From Xylanibacter rodentium (GTDB lineage Bacteria; Bacteroidota; Bacteroidia; Bacteroidales; Bacteroidaceae): a stretch of DNA of 64,000 nt. Location of the stretch: assembly GCF_013166575.1 (NCBI RefSeq), contig NZ_JABKKE010000010.1, positions 62,001 through 126,000 of the forward strand, written 5' to 3'. Below the pieces are notes generated by a model. The model saw only the letters and a program-made list of their open reading frames with translations. It had not been told where the DNA came from and searched no databases. The first letter of the stretch is position 1, and every line of letters starts with the position of its first letter. Positions 10,828-19,460 of this stretch are shown piece after piece. The translations under genes were made by a program, and so were the position numbers.

Positions 10828-10910
10828 TGATGCTAATAACATAACCAAGTAAAGTTATTAATTTTAGGGTGTAAAGTCAATAACTTTACTTGGTTATGTT
10901 ATTAACATCA
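10828..10910. repeat. Long inverted repeat made of two inverted copies of a 25-base palindrome
   Basis: Perfect 26-base arms at 10834-10859 and 10879-10904 with a 19-base loop, extended by TGATG/CATCA past one mismatch. Each arm contains the unit AATAAC...GTTATT (10835-10859 and, inverted, 10879-10903), itself an imperfect palindrome. A third copy with 23 of 25 bases the same is at 57372-57396. It lies 70 bases after feoAB and could terminate its transcript, but there is no T-run and the dispersed copy argues for a repeat or binding site. Confidence 0.7.
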
Positions 10911-11104
10911 CTTCCTCACGATGATCTTCTGACAAGGTCAAACAATTCTCCCGACCGAACGGGAAAGGCTCCTTCATGATCAAATTGTTACAGAGTCCCC
11001 GAAGCAGTAACGCTACATTAGGGATTATAAATTCACAATTATGCCATGCCCACTATTGGATGCGCAACAAATGTCCTATGATAAAAACATCGTAACTATA
11101 CGAA
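10911..11104. other. Intergenic stretch with no gene seen
   Basis: This is the remainder of the gap between feoAB and the DUF3127 gene. I see no credible reading frame or tRNA. It holds a possible weak dyad around ACAAGGTCAAACAATTCTCC but nothing I can name. Confidence 0.4.
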
Positions 11105-11144
11105 CGACAAAGCGACCGGCAATGATTCGCCGGTCGCTTTGTCG
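11105..11144 (-). terminator. Hairpin terminator of the DUF3127 gene
   Basis: Perfect 16-base GC-rich arms (11105-11120 and 11129-11144) with an 8-base loop, 38 bases past the stop of the minus-strand DUF3127 gene. A T-rich tract follows at some distance in the minus direction. Confidence 0.75.
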
Positions 11145-11182
11145 CTTTCCTTTATAGTAGGTTAACGATGCGCTTTTATAAC

Positions 11183-11590
11183 TTAGAAAGGCAGATCGTC
11201 TGTGCTGCCCTCGCTCTGAGCCTGCGGCTGTGCAGCAAACGGATCGGACGGGGTTGCGGACTGAACCGGCGGGAATGGCATGGCACCGGACATTGGCTGT
11301 GCCTCAGGTTGAGTCTGGGTGGCACGGTTCACGGCCCATGCATTGATACTGTTAAACCAACGACCCTGATACTCACGTGCGTCAATATCAAAAGATACGG
11401 TCAATTCTTCTCCAGCCTGTATGTTGAACTGCTTGATCCGGTCTTCACCAAAAATTCTGAAACAGCACTTGCGCGGGAACTGATCGTGGGTCTCCAATAC
11501 ATACTCCTGCGACATCCACGGATTGCCCGTGCGTGCCGATACACCACTGTTAGCAGGAAGTACAGCGATGATTTTACCTGTTATTTCCAT
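11183..11590 (-). CDS. DUF3127 OB-fold protein with SSB-like C-terminal tip
   Basis: The 135-residue protein starts MEITGKIIAVLPANSG and carries the DUF3127 core (SARTGNPWMSQEYVLETHDQFP, CCFRIFG, FNIQAGEELTVSFDIDAREYQGRWFNSINAW). This is a predicted OB-fold of Bacteroidota related in outline to single-stranded DNA-binding proteins. From about residue 92 it is a low-complexity Pro/Gln/Ala tail that ends in DDLPF. That is close to the DDDIPF tip with which bacterial SSB recruits repair proteins, so a role in single-stranded DNA metabolism is inferred. I chose the ATG at 11590; the longer frame adds a Lys/Asn-rich leader with no conservation. It is divergent from dnaN. Confidence 0.85.
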   Translation of the reverse strand: MEITGKIIAVLPANSGVSARTGNPWMSQEYVLETHDQFPRKCCFRIFGEDRIKQFNIQAGEELTVSFDIDAREYQGRWFNSINAWAVNRATQTQPEAQPMSGAMPFPPVQSATPSDPFAAQPQAQSEGSTDDLPF

Positions 11591-11749
11591 TTTGTTCTTA
11601 TTTAAAATATGTTCATTTTTAATATTCGTTTTCTTTTCATGGCAGAAATCAGACAAGTCCGGCTTTGCTCATTTAAGTCGACGAAGACGTTGTTTTTCCT
11701 TTTTTCAGATTGCGAAATTACTAAAAATAGTTCTAATTTGAGCATTTTT

Positions 11750-11791
11750 CAAAAATATTTTTGCTCTTCACGCAGTTATTTAGTATTTTTG
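11750..11791. promoter_or_regulatory. dnaN promoter with overlapping divergent -7 elements
   Basis: On the plus strand TTTG (11760-11763) is followed after exactly 20 bases by TATTTTTG (11784-11791), the complete Bacteroidota vegetative pattern; the dnaN ATG is 40 bases further. A second plus-strand TATTTTTG (11756-11763) and a minus-strand TATTTTTG (11757-11750) overlap the upstream box, the latter pointing to the DUF3127 gene about 160 bases away. Confidence 0.7.
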
Positions 11792-11831
11792 TAGTCATTA
11801 ATATAACGGATAAAACAAAAAATAAATAATC

Positions 11832-12956
11832 ATGAAATTTACATTATCAAGCACTGCACTCAGCAGCAAACTCGTGGCTTTATCGAAAGTTATAAACAGT
11901 AAGAATTCACTGCCGATATTGTCTGACTTTGTGTTCGAGGTGGAAAACAATACTCTGCATCTCACAGCATCAGACAGCGAGAACATGATGAAAACATCCG
12001 TCGAACTGACCGAAAGCGACAGCAACGGCAAGTTTGCCATCGGCAACCACGACTTGCTCGAGGCAGTGAGAGGATTTTCCGAACAACCAATTACCTTCGA
12101 AGTAAACCAACAGGAAAATATTGCAAAAATAAGCTATCAGAACGGACATTTCTCACTGCCGGTAGAAAACGCTGATGAATTTCCACAGGCTCAGGAAATA
12201 AGCGGCAATGCAACAACAATTATAATAGCGAGCAATGTGCTCTCTGACAACATCAACCACTCCATATTTGCCACAGCACAAGATGAGTTGCGCCCGGTCA
12301 TGAACGGAATATATTTCGACCTGACACCCGAATGTCTGGCCATAGTGGCTACCGACGGACACAAACTTGTGCGCAACAAGATATTCAACATCAGCAGCGA
12401 AACTCCCGCCTCTTTCATTCTTCCCAAAAAGCCGGCCACTCTTCTCAAAAACCTTCTGTCGAAGGATGGTGGCGATGTGACCATCAAGTTTGACGAGCGC
12501 AATGCCGAAATAAACTACGGTGACGGAACTATTACATGCCGGTTGATAGAGGGCCGCTATCCTAACTACAATTCGGTAATTCCGCAGAACAATCCCAACC
12601 AAATATGCATAGACCGTGTGGCATTGTTAAGCGCTCTGCGCCGAGTGCAGCCATTTGCCAACGATTCGAGCAATCTGATAAGATTCCATATTGAAAACGG
12701 AGTGTTGCAGCTTGATGCCGAAGATTATGACTTCTCAAAGACCGCCACAGAGAAAATGTCGTGCGAATATACCGGACAGCCGATGAGCATAGGATTCAAA
12801 GGGTCGTCATTCATCGAGATACTTAGCAATTTCGACAGTCAGGAGATAATGATTCATCTTGCAGATCCAAGTCGCGCCGGACTTGTACTGCCATCGGAAC
12901 AGCCCGAGAATCAAGATGTACTTATGCTGATGATGCCCATGCTCATAAACGATTAA
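11832..12956 (+). CDS. dnaN: DNA polymerase III beta subunit (sliding clamp)
   Basis: The 374-residue protein is full length for a beta clamp, the ring that tethers the replicative polymerase to DNA. It starts MKFTLSSTALSSKLVALSKVINSKNSLPILSDFVFEV, shows ATDGHKLV in the second domain, IEGRYPNYNSVIP (the conserved domain-2 motif), and ends with LMLMMPMLIND, the usual hydrophobic clamp C-terminus. It heads a plus-strand run through recN and has a well-formed promoter. There is no dnaA beside it, so this locus is not evidence for the replication origin. Confidence 0.98.
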   Translation: MKFTLSSTALSSKLVALSKVINSKNSLPILSDFVFEVENNTLHLTASDSENMMKTSVELTESDSNGKFAIGNHDLLEAVRGFSEQPITFEVNQQENIAKISYQNGHFSLPVENADEFPQAQEISGNATTIIIASNVLSDNINHSIFATAQDELRPVMNGIYFDLTPECLAIVATDGHKLVRNKIFNISSETPASFILPKKPATLLKNLLSKDGGDVTIKFDERNAEINYGDGTITCRLIEGRYPNYNSVIPQNNPNQICIDRVALLSALRRVQPFANDSSNLIRFHIENGVLQLDAEDYDFSKTATEKMSCEYTGQPMSIGFKGSSFIEILSNFDSQEIMIHLADPSRAGLVLPSEQPENQDVLMLMMPMLIND

Positions 12957-12974
12957 AGAATATAAACAAATACA

Positions 12975-13832
12975 ATGAAGCTGAATTTACAGAAACCACT
13001 CGTTGTCTTCGATTTGGAGACAACGGGCTTGGACTTGGTAAAAGACAGGATAATACAAATATCTTACATAAAAGTATATCCGGACGGACGGGAAGAACGT
13101 GGCAACGAACTGATAAATCCGGAAAGACCCATACCGGAACTCGTGACCTCACTGACAGGTATAAGCAATGCTGACGTACAGGGGAAACCGACATTCAAGG
13201 CCATTGCTTCACGACTGAACGAATCGTTCAAAGGATGTGATTTTGCCGGTTTCAACTCCAATCACTTCGACATTCCCATGCTTGCTGAGGAATTCCTCCG
13301 TGCAGGTATTGACTTTGACTTCGCAAAATGCAGACTCATAGACGCTCAAAACATTTTCCATAAAATGGAGCGCCGCAATCTGGCTGCTGCGTATAAGTTT
13401 TATTGCGGCCGGGAAATGGAAGAAGATTTCGAGGCACATCGCGCCGATCAGGATACAGAGGCTACATACCGCGTGCTGATGGGACAACTGGACAAGTACA
13501 ATCCCGAGACCGAACCGGATAAGGAACGACATTTGCAGAACGATGTAGCTTTCCTGTCCGAGTTTTCACGCCAAAACAACAATGTGGACTTCGCCGGCCG
13601 CATCATTTGGAGTGAAGTAAAGGACAAGAACGGGAAACAGGTACTCGACAAGGACGGAAAGCCACAGATGACAGAAGTATTCAACTTCGGCAAGCATAAA
13701 GGAGAGTCAGTAGCTCAAGTGCTGAGATTCGATCCGGGATATTACAGTTGGATACTGTCCGGTGACTTCACCTACAACACCAAACAAGTACTCACACGTA
13801 TCAGATTGCGCGAAAGCAAACTTAACAGTTAA
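12975..13832 (+). CDS. DnaQ-family 3'-5' exonuclease
   Basis: The 285-residue protein begins with the DEDD exonuclease motif I FDLETTGLD, followed by motif II (GFNSNHFDIPML) and motif III (HRADQDTEAT, a DEDDh arrangement), so the first 175 residues resemble the epsilon proofreading subunit. The C-terminal 70 residues (VFNFGKHKGESVAQVLRFDPGYYSWIL) are the small domain also seen at the end of exonuclease X-like proteins. It starts 18 bases after dnaN and is 22 bases from coaBC. It may be proofreading epsilon or a repair nuclease; the dnaN linkage is typical for the phylum. Confidence 0.88.
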   Translation: MKLNLQKPLVVFDLETTGLDLVKDRIIQISYIKVYPDGREERGNELINPERPIPELVTSLTGISNADVQGKPTFKAIASRLNESFKGCDFAGFNSNHFDIPMLAEEFLRAGIDFDFAKCRLIDAQNIFHKMERRNLAAAYKFYCGREMEEDFEAHRADQDTEATYRVLMGQLDKYNPETEPDKERHLQNDVAFLSEFSRQNNNVDFAGRIIWSEVKDKNGKQVLDKDGKPQMTEVFNFGKHKGESVAQVLRFDPGYYSWILSGDFTYNTKQVLTRIRLRESKLNS

Positions 13833-13854
13833 CAATATATAAGTAAGGCTTACA

Positions 13855-15054
13855 ATGCTAACAGGCAAGAAGATAGTATTAGGCATCACCGGTTCGATAG
13901 CAGCATACAAAGCATGCTACATCATACGTGGACTGGTGAAGCGTGGGGCTGAAGTACAAGTGGTCATTACATCTGCAGGCAAAGAATTCATCACACCCAT
14001 CACCCTGTCTGCACTGACACAGAAACCGGTAATCAGCGAGTTTTTCTCACAACGCGACGGTACTTGGAACAGTCACGTAACCCTTGGTCTATGGGCAGAT
14101 GCCATGCTGATAGCTCCATGTACGGCTGCTACACTCGGAAAAATGGCAGGAGGAGTGGCCGACAACATGCTAATCACGACATACCTTTCAATGAAAGCCC
14201 CGATATTCATTGCTCCTGCAATGGACCTTGATATGTATGCCCACCCCTCAACCCAGCAGAATCTTGACCGCCTGCGTTCGTTTGGCAATCATATCATTGA
14301 ACCGCAAAGTGGATTTTTGGCCAGCGGGCTTGAAGGCAAGGGACGCATGGAAGAGCCGGAAACCATCGTAAAAGCACTCGACGACTTTTTTTCAGAAGCG
14401 CAGCATGACCTTGCCGGAAAGCAAATAATGATAACTGCCGGACCGACATACGAGAAGATAGACCCGGTGAGATTCATCGGAAACTACTCAAGCGGAAAGA
14501 TGGGATTTGCACTTGCCGAGGAATGTGCCGCACGCGGTGCCAAAGTCACACTCATATCCGGACCTGTAACATTAAATACACGAAACGCCAATATAACAAG
14601 AATTGACGTGGAAAACTGTGAACAGATGTACAACGCAGCCATCGAAGAATTTGACCGATGTGATGCAGCCATACTCTGTGCTGCCGTGGCGGACTTCCGT
14701 CCTGAAAACATTGCCGACAAAAAGATAAAACGCGAGAAAGACGATCTGATTATAAGACTCTGTCCCACACAAGACATAGCCGCGGAGTTGGGACGCAGAA
14801 AACGTGAAGGACAGAGACTTGTCGGCTTTGCGCTGGAAACCGACGATGAAAATGCCAATGCCGAAAGCAAACTTAAAAGAAAGAATCTCGACTTTATTGT
14901 ACTCAACTCATTACGCAACAAAGGCACATGTTTCGGCACCGATGAGAACCAGATAACAATCATCTCGGCAGACGGGGCAAAGGCCTATCCAAAGAAAAGC
15001 AAGGATGAAGTGGCATGTGATATAGTATCCTGCCTGTCAGACATAATGTCATAG
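13855..15054 (+). CDS. coaBC: Bifunctional phosphopantothenoylcysteine decarboxylase/phosphopantothenate-cysteine ligase
   Basis: It makes 4'-phosphopantetheine from 4'-phosphopantothenate, cysteine and CTP in two steps. The flavin decarboxylase domain is at residues 1-180 (GITGSIAAYKA, FMN-binding; the PAMDLDMY motif with catalytic Asn replaced in its usual neighbourhood by PAMD-type spelling). The ligase domain follows from about residue 188 (ITAGPTYEKIDPVRFIGNYSSGKMG; AAVADFRP). The 399-residue length is normal. It sits between the exonuclease and the DUF4835 gene. It works in the same pathway as coaX at 885. Confidence 0.95.
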   Translation: MLTGKKIVLGITGSIAAYKACYIIRGLVKRGAEVQVVITSAGKEFITPITLSALTQKPVISEFFSQRDGTWNSHVTLGLWADAMLIAPCTAATLGKMAGGVADNMLITTYLSMKAPIFIAPAMDLDMYAHPSTQQNLDRLRSFGNHIIEPQSGFLASGLEGKGRMEEPETIVKALDDFFSEAQHDLAGKQIMITAGPTYEKIDPVRFIGNYSSGKMGFALAEECAARGAKVTLISGPVTLNTRNANITRIDVENCEQMYNAAIEEFDRCDAAILCAAVADFRPENIADKKIKREKDDLIIRLCPTQDIAAELGRRKREGQRLVGFALETDDENANAESKLKRKNLDFIVLNSLRNKGTCFGTDENQITIISADGAKAYPKKSKDEVACDIVSCLSDIMS

Positions 15055-15107
15055 ACATGACATACGAATACACAATCCATCATACTGTAAATGAGAGAGA
15101 GCATTGC

Positions 15108-16013
15108 ATGATTAAGAGAATTTTGATGACAATGGCCGTACTGATGTCTGTCACTGGGGCATATGCTCAAGAATTACAGGCAAAGATCAACATCAACCAC
15201 AGTCAGGTAGGTGTAACGGACGTGAGCGTGTTCGAAAACCTCAAGCAGACACTTGAGCAGTTTGTAAACGAACGTCAATGGACAGAATTGCAGTTTCAGA
15301 AGAACGAACGCATCGTATGCAACTTCAACATAACCATCAATAAATACGACAAGACCAACAACCTTTTTGAATGTACCGCAATGATACAGGCCAACCGACC
15401 TGTATACAACTCTCAGTACACAACAACGCTATACAACAACAAGGACGCTGACTTCAACTTTGAATTCGCCCAGTTTGACCAGCTTAACTATAATGATGAG
15501 AATGTCGACAACCAGCTGACGGCTCTCTTTGCCTATTACGCTTATCTGATAATAGGTCTCGACCTTGACAGTTTTTCACCGCTCGGGGGCACAGACGTGC
15601 TGCAACGCTGCCTATATCTGGTAAACAACACGCAGAATCTCAACTTCACCGGATGGAAAGCTTTTGAAAACAGCCGCAACCGCTTCGCCATTATCAACGA
15701 CTACATGGAAGAAGGCATGAAACCGTTCCGCATGCTGCAATACGATTACTATCGGAAGGGGTTGGACGAAATGGCAAACAATGTGGAGCGTGGACGCACC
15801 GAAGTCACCACTGCATTACAACAGAATTTGAAACAAGCCCACGAGAACAAACCACTCAGCCTGTTGCCACAAATATGGACAGACTACAAAAAGGATGAGC
15901 TTGTCAATATATATAAAGGCAAAGGAACCCAAAAAGAGAAAGAGTCTGTATACGACATACTAATGGGCATCAACGCCTCGCAAAGCAGCTCGTGGAACAA
16001 AATAAAGCAATAA
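15108..16013 (+). CDS. DUF4835 family exported protein
   Basis: The 301-residue protein has a signal peptide (MIKRILMTMAVLMSVTGAYAQ, cut after YAQ). The mature part starts ELQAKININHSQVGVTDVSVFENLKQTLEQFVNERQWTE, which is characteristic of DUF4835. I used the ATG at 15108 because it starts the signal peptide; an upstream ATG at 15057 would put charged residues before it. The coaBC - DUF4835 - recN order is conserved in Bacteroidota. Some databases call relatives PorD and connect them with type IX secretion; I recall this only loosely. No catalytic motif is visible. Confidence 0.85.
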   Translation: MIKRILMTMAVLMSVTGAYAQELQAKININHSQVGVTDVSVFENLKQTLEQFVNERQWTELQFQKNERIVCNFNITINKYDKTNNLFECTAMIQANRPVYNSQYTTTLYNNKDADFNFEFAQFDQLNYNDENVDNQLTALFAYYAYLIIGLDLDSFSPLGGTDVLQRCLYLVNNTQNLNFTGWKAFENSRNRFAIINDYMEEGMKPFRMLQYDYYRKGLDEMANNVERGRTEVTTALQQNLKQAHENKPLSLLPQIWTDYKKDELVNIYKGKGTQKEKESVYDILMGINASQSSSWNKIKQ

Positions 16014-16017
16014 TATC

Positions 16018-17676
16018 ATGCTAAAGCAGCTATACATACGCAACTTCACACTGATAGACACGCTCAACATGCAGTTTAAGTCCGGATTCTCCGTCATAAC
16101 AGGTGAAACCGGAGCCGGAAAAAGTATCATCCTCGGGGCCATAGGGCTATTACTCGGTCAGCGTGCCGACTCAAAGATGATAAGACACGGCGCGGCCAAA
16201 TGCGTGATAGAGGCCCATTTTGACCTGTCACGATACGGCATGGAACCTTTTTTTGAAAAAAATGACATCGAATACGATGCCTACGACTGTATCATACGAC
16301 GTGAACTGACCGCAACAGGCAAAAGCCGGGCCTTCATCAACGACAGTCCTGCCCCACTCTCCATGCTAAAGGAACTCGGCGAAATGCTCGTTGACGTACA
16401 CAGCCAACATCAGAACCTGCTCATCAACAAGCAGGATTTCCAACTCAACGTGGTTGATATAATAGCCGACAACTCAGCACTGCTCGACAGATACCAAGAA
16501 ACATATGCCTTATATACACAAAAAAGACGCCTACTTGACGAGCTGCGTGAGGAAATAGAAGGCAACCGCCGGAATGCAGACTTCCTGCAATTTCAATACG
16601 ACGAACTGGTATCGGCCGGCCTGATTTCAGGCGAACAGGAGGAGCTGGAGCAAAAAGCTGATACCATGAGCCATTCGGAGGAAATAAAAAGCGCACTGTA
16701 TGACGCTGACAGACAATTGTCCGCCGACGGTACCGGTGTGGTAAGCAACCTACATTCAGCTGTAAACGCAATCAACTCCATCATAAGAGTTATGCCGGCT
16801 GCCGAGACACTTGCCCAACGCATGGAAAGCTGTCATATCGAACTGAAAGACATTTCACTGGAAATAAGCAGCATGCTCGACGACATAGACTTCGATCCTG
16901 CCGAGCTTGACGCCATCAACAGCCGTCTTGACAAGATTTACGATCTTGAGAAGAAATACCGTTGCAACACTGTCGACGAACTGACAGAACTACGCAACAG
17001 TCTTGAAAAGAAACTCAACGAAATAGAAAACAGTGACGGTACGCTCAACGAACTGGAACGGGAAATTGCCGAAATCAAAGCCGAATGCGAAAGGCAGGCC
17101 GCAACAATCAGCACCACACGCCGGGCATCAGCAGCACAAATAGAACGCGAAATGCTCACCCGTCTATCGACATTAGGGATGCCCAACGTGCAATTCCGGG
17201 TGGCAATCGACAACGAGCCATTGGGAAAGAACGGTACCGACAAGGCATCGTTCCTGTTCTGTGCCAATCGCAGCGGCCAGCTCCAGCCCGTCGCCCAAGT
17301 AGCATCAGGCGGTGAGATAGCCCGTGTGATGCTCTCGCTTAAAGCCATGATAAGCGGTGCAGTGAAGCTGCCAACCATCATCTTCGATGAGATAGACACC
17401 GGCGTGAGCGGCAAGATTGCCGAACAGATGGCACAGATAATGCAGCAGATGGGCCGCTCCGACCGTCAGGTTATCAGCATAACCCACCTTCCGCAGATAG
17501 CAGCCCTCGGAACAACACATTATAAAGTATACAAGGAAGACACGACCGACGGCACCATCAGCCACATGCAAATGCTCACCCCCGACGAACGTATACGCGA
17601 GATAGCCCAGATGCTCAGCGGAAGCGACGTGTCGGAAGCTGCAATAAACAACGCCAAACAACTCTTGAAAATATAA
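16018..17676 (+). CDS. recN: DNA repair protein RecN
   Basis: This is an SMC-like ATPase acting in double-strand break repair. The 552-residue protein has Walker A GETGAGKSIILGAIGLL (about residue 29), an N-terminal DSPAPLSMLKELGEMLVDVHSQHQ block typical of RecN, a central coiled coil (residues 160-370), the ABC signature VASGGEIARVMLSLKAM, Walker B IIFDEIDTGVSG and the ITHLPQIAAL switch motif. It starts 4 bases after DUF4835 and precedes the TPR gene by 7 bases, so it is mid-operon. Confidence 0.97.
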   Translation: MLKQLYIRNFTLIDTLNMQFKSGFSVITGETGAGKSIILGAIGLLLGQRADSKMIRHGAAKCVIEAHFDLSRYGMEPFFEKNDIEYDAYDCIIRRELTATGKSRAFINDSPAPLSMLKELGEMLVDVHSQHQNLLINKQDFQLNVVDIIADNSALLDRYQETYALYTQKRRLLDELREEIEGNRRNADFLQFQYDELVSAGLISGEQEELEQKADTMSHSEEIKSALYDADRQLSADGTGVVSNLHSAVNAINSIIRVMPAAETLAQRMESCHIELKDISLEISSMLDDIDFDPAELDAINSRLDKIYDLEKKYRCNTVDELTELRNSLEKKLNEIENSDGTLNELEREIAEIKAECERQAATISTTRRASAAQIEREMLTRLSTLGMPNVQFRVAIDNEPLGKNGTDKASFLFCANRSGQLQPVAQVASGGEIARVMLSLKAMISGAVKLPTIIFDEIDTGVSGKIAEQMAQIMQQMGRSDRQVISITHLPQIAALGTTHYKVYKEDTTDGTISHMQMLTPDERIREIAQMLSGSDVSEAAINNAKQLLKI

Positions 17677-17683
17677 AAAAAAT

Positions 17684-19366
17684 ATGAAACGACACTTCAT
17701 CATAACAATAATCAGCATTGCCATTACCACAAGCACCGCCTTTGCCCAACAGCCCAAATGGACCAAACAGGCAGCCAAATCAGTGTTCACTCTGAAGGCA
17801 TTTGCCGCTGACGGCACCATGACCGGCAGCACAAACGGATTCTATATAGGTGAGTCGGGCGAGGCTGTCAGCAGTTTCACCCCGTTCCGCGGAGCCTCGA
17901 AAGCAATCGTCATCGATGCCCAAGGCAAGGAATGGGATGTTGAATACCTCCTTGGAGCAAACGAAACATACGATGTGGCAAAATTCCGTACCACCGCACG
18001 CCGCACCACTCCACTGCCAATATCATCCGCGACCGCAGCCGAAGGGTCAGCAACATGGCTCATCCCCTACAGTGTAAAGAAGACTCCGCCTGCAACGAAA
18101 GGTGAAATCAGCAGGATAGAGACATTTCAAGACAACTACCGATACTACACCGTCAGCATGACCGGCATGCCTGAAAACGCCATGAGCTGTCCACTGCTCA
18201 ATGATGCGGGCGAAGCCATAGGTATCATACAGGAGTCTGCCAAGACCGGCGGCAACACGTACCATGCTGTCAGCACAACCTTTGCTGCCGACTTGAAAAT
18301 AAGCGGACTGAGCATCAACGACCCCGTACTGAGAAGCACGGCCATAAAAAAAGACTTGCCTGATGAGCTCAATCAGGCCATACTGACAATGTACGTGGCT
18401 GCATCGACGACAGACTCTGCGACATATGCAAGCATGGTGGAAGACTTTATACGCAAGTTTCCAGACTCATCAGACGGCTATATATACAGAGCCAAGATAA
18501 ATACCGAAGCGAAAAACTTCAGTGCCGCCGACCGCGACATGGCCCAGGCCATCAAAGTTGCCGAAAAGAAAGACGAAGTACACTACAGCTACTCCGGAAT
18601 GATATACCAGAAAGAACTGTACATGTCCGACAGTCCTTACGAAGCGTGGTCACTTGACCGCGCTGCCGAAGAAGCCGAAGAAGCATACAAGATAAATCCG
18701 CTTGCCATATACCGCCAGCGTAAGGCACAGATAAGATTTGCCCAAAAGCGATATGACGAAGCATACGATATATACAAAGACATACTTACCGAAGGCACCC
18801 GTACCGCAGAAATATACTACGAGGCTGCGCGCTGCAAAGAGATGACAGGCGATTCGACAGCCATGGTGGCTATGCTCGACAGTGCCATAAACACATTCAG
18901 CCGTCCATACCTCAAAGAGGCAGCACCATATCTGCTCATCCGCGCACAAAGGCTCAGTGCCATGAAAGAGTACCGGAAAGCCGTAGCCGACTACAACGAA
19001 TACGAACATCTCATGTATTCGCAACTCACCGACCGTTTCTACTATATACGGGCACTTGTCGAAATGGACGGCCATATGTATCAACAAGCCATAAACGACA
19101 TGAACAAAGCAATAGAAAAGAATCCGAAAAGCACACTGTATATCGCCGAGAAAGCATCGTTCGAGGTACGTCTCGGACTTCTTGACGATGCTATCGAAAC
19201 AGCCAAAGCCTGCATAAAGCTTGACAGTTCGCTGAGCGACGGGTATCTGTTTCTCGGCCTTGCACAATGTCTTAAAGGCAACAAGACAGACGGGCTGGCC
19301 AACCTTCAGAAAGCAAAGGAACTGGGCGACACCCAGGCAGAAGGACTCATGGAGAAATACCAGTGA
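17684..19366 (+). CDS. Exported TPR protein with inactive trypsin-like domain
   Basis: The 560-residue protein has a signal peptide (to FAQQ), a trypsin/DegP-like domain at residues 25-210 and a series of TPR repeats from about 220 to the end. The protease triad is broken. The His position reads SSFTPFRGA (Thr in place of His), the Asp is kept (YDVAKF), and the Ser motif GNSGGP reads NAMSCP (Met at the nucleophile). It is therefore probably a periplasmic binding scaffold rather than a protease. It is the last gene of the dnaN-recN run and ends at a bidirectional hairpin. Confidence 0.8.
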   Translation: MKRHFIITIISIAITTSTAFAQQPKWTKQAAKSVFTLKAFAADGTMTGSTNGFYIGESGEAVSSFTPFRGASKAIVIDAQGKEWDVEYLLGANETYDVAKFRTTARRTTPLPISSATAAEGSATWLIPYSVKKTPPATKGEISRIETFQDNYRYYTVSMTGMPENAMSCPLLNDAGEAIGIIQESAKTGGNTYHAVSTTFAADLKISGLSINDPVLRSTAIKKDLPDELNQAILTMYVAASTTDSATYASMVEDFIRKFPDSSDGYIYRAKINTEAKNFSAADRDMAQAIKVAEKKDEVHYSYSGMIYQKELYMSDSPYEAWSLDRAAEEAEEAYKINPLAIYRQRKAQIRFAQKRYDEAYDIYKDILTEGTRTAEIYYEAARCKEMTGDSTAMVAMLDSAINTFSRPYLKEAAPYLLIRAQRLSAMKEYRKAVADYNEYEHLMYSQLTDRFYYIRALVEMDGHMYQQAINDMNKAIEKNPKSTLYIAEKASFEVRLGLLDDAIETAKACIKLDSSLSDGYLFLGLAQCLKGNKTDGLANLQKAKELGDTQAEGLMEKYQ

Positions 19367-19389
19367 GAGCAGCTTCACTCTCACTTAAG

Positions 19390-19435
19390 TTTTAAAGGAG
19401 CCAATGGGTTTTCGTTACCATTGACTCCTTTAAAA
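19390..19435. terminator. Bidirectional terminator between TPR gene and dnaB
   Basis: Arms TTTTAAAGGAG-C-CAATGG (19390-19407) and CCATTG-A-CTCCTTTAAAA (19418-19435) pair over 17 bases with one mismatch around a 10-base loop. A-rich and T-rich flanks on both sides suit two convergent transcripts. Confidence 0.8.
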
Positions 19436-19460
19436 TTCTGAACCAAAGAAATACAGACTA

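Noticed and set aside
11832..12956. dnaN as marker of the replication origin
   Set aside because: No dnaA gene, no cluster of DnaA boxes and no AT-rich unwinding element are visible beside it; in Bacteroidota dnaN is often away from the origin.
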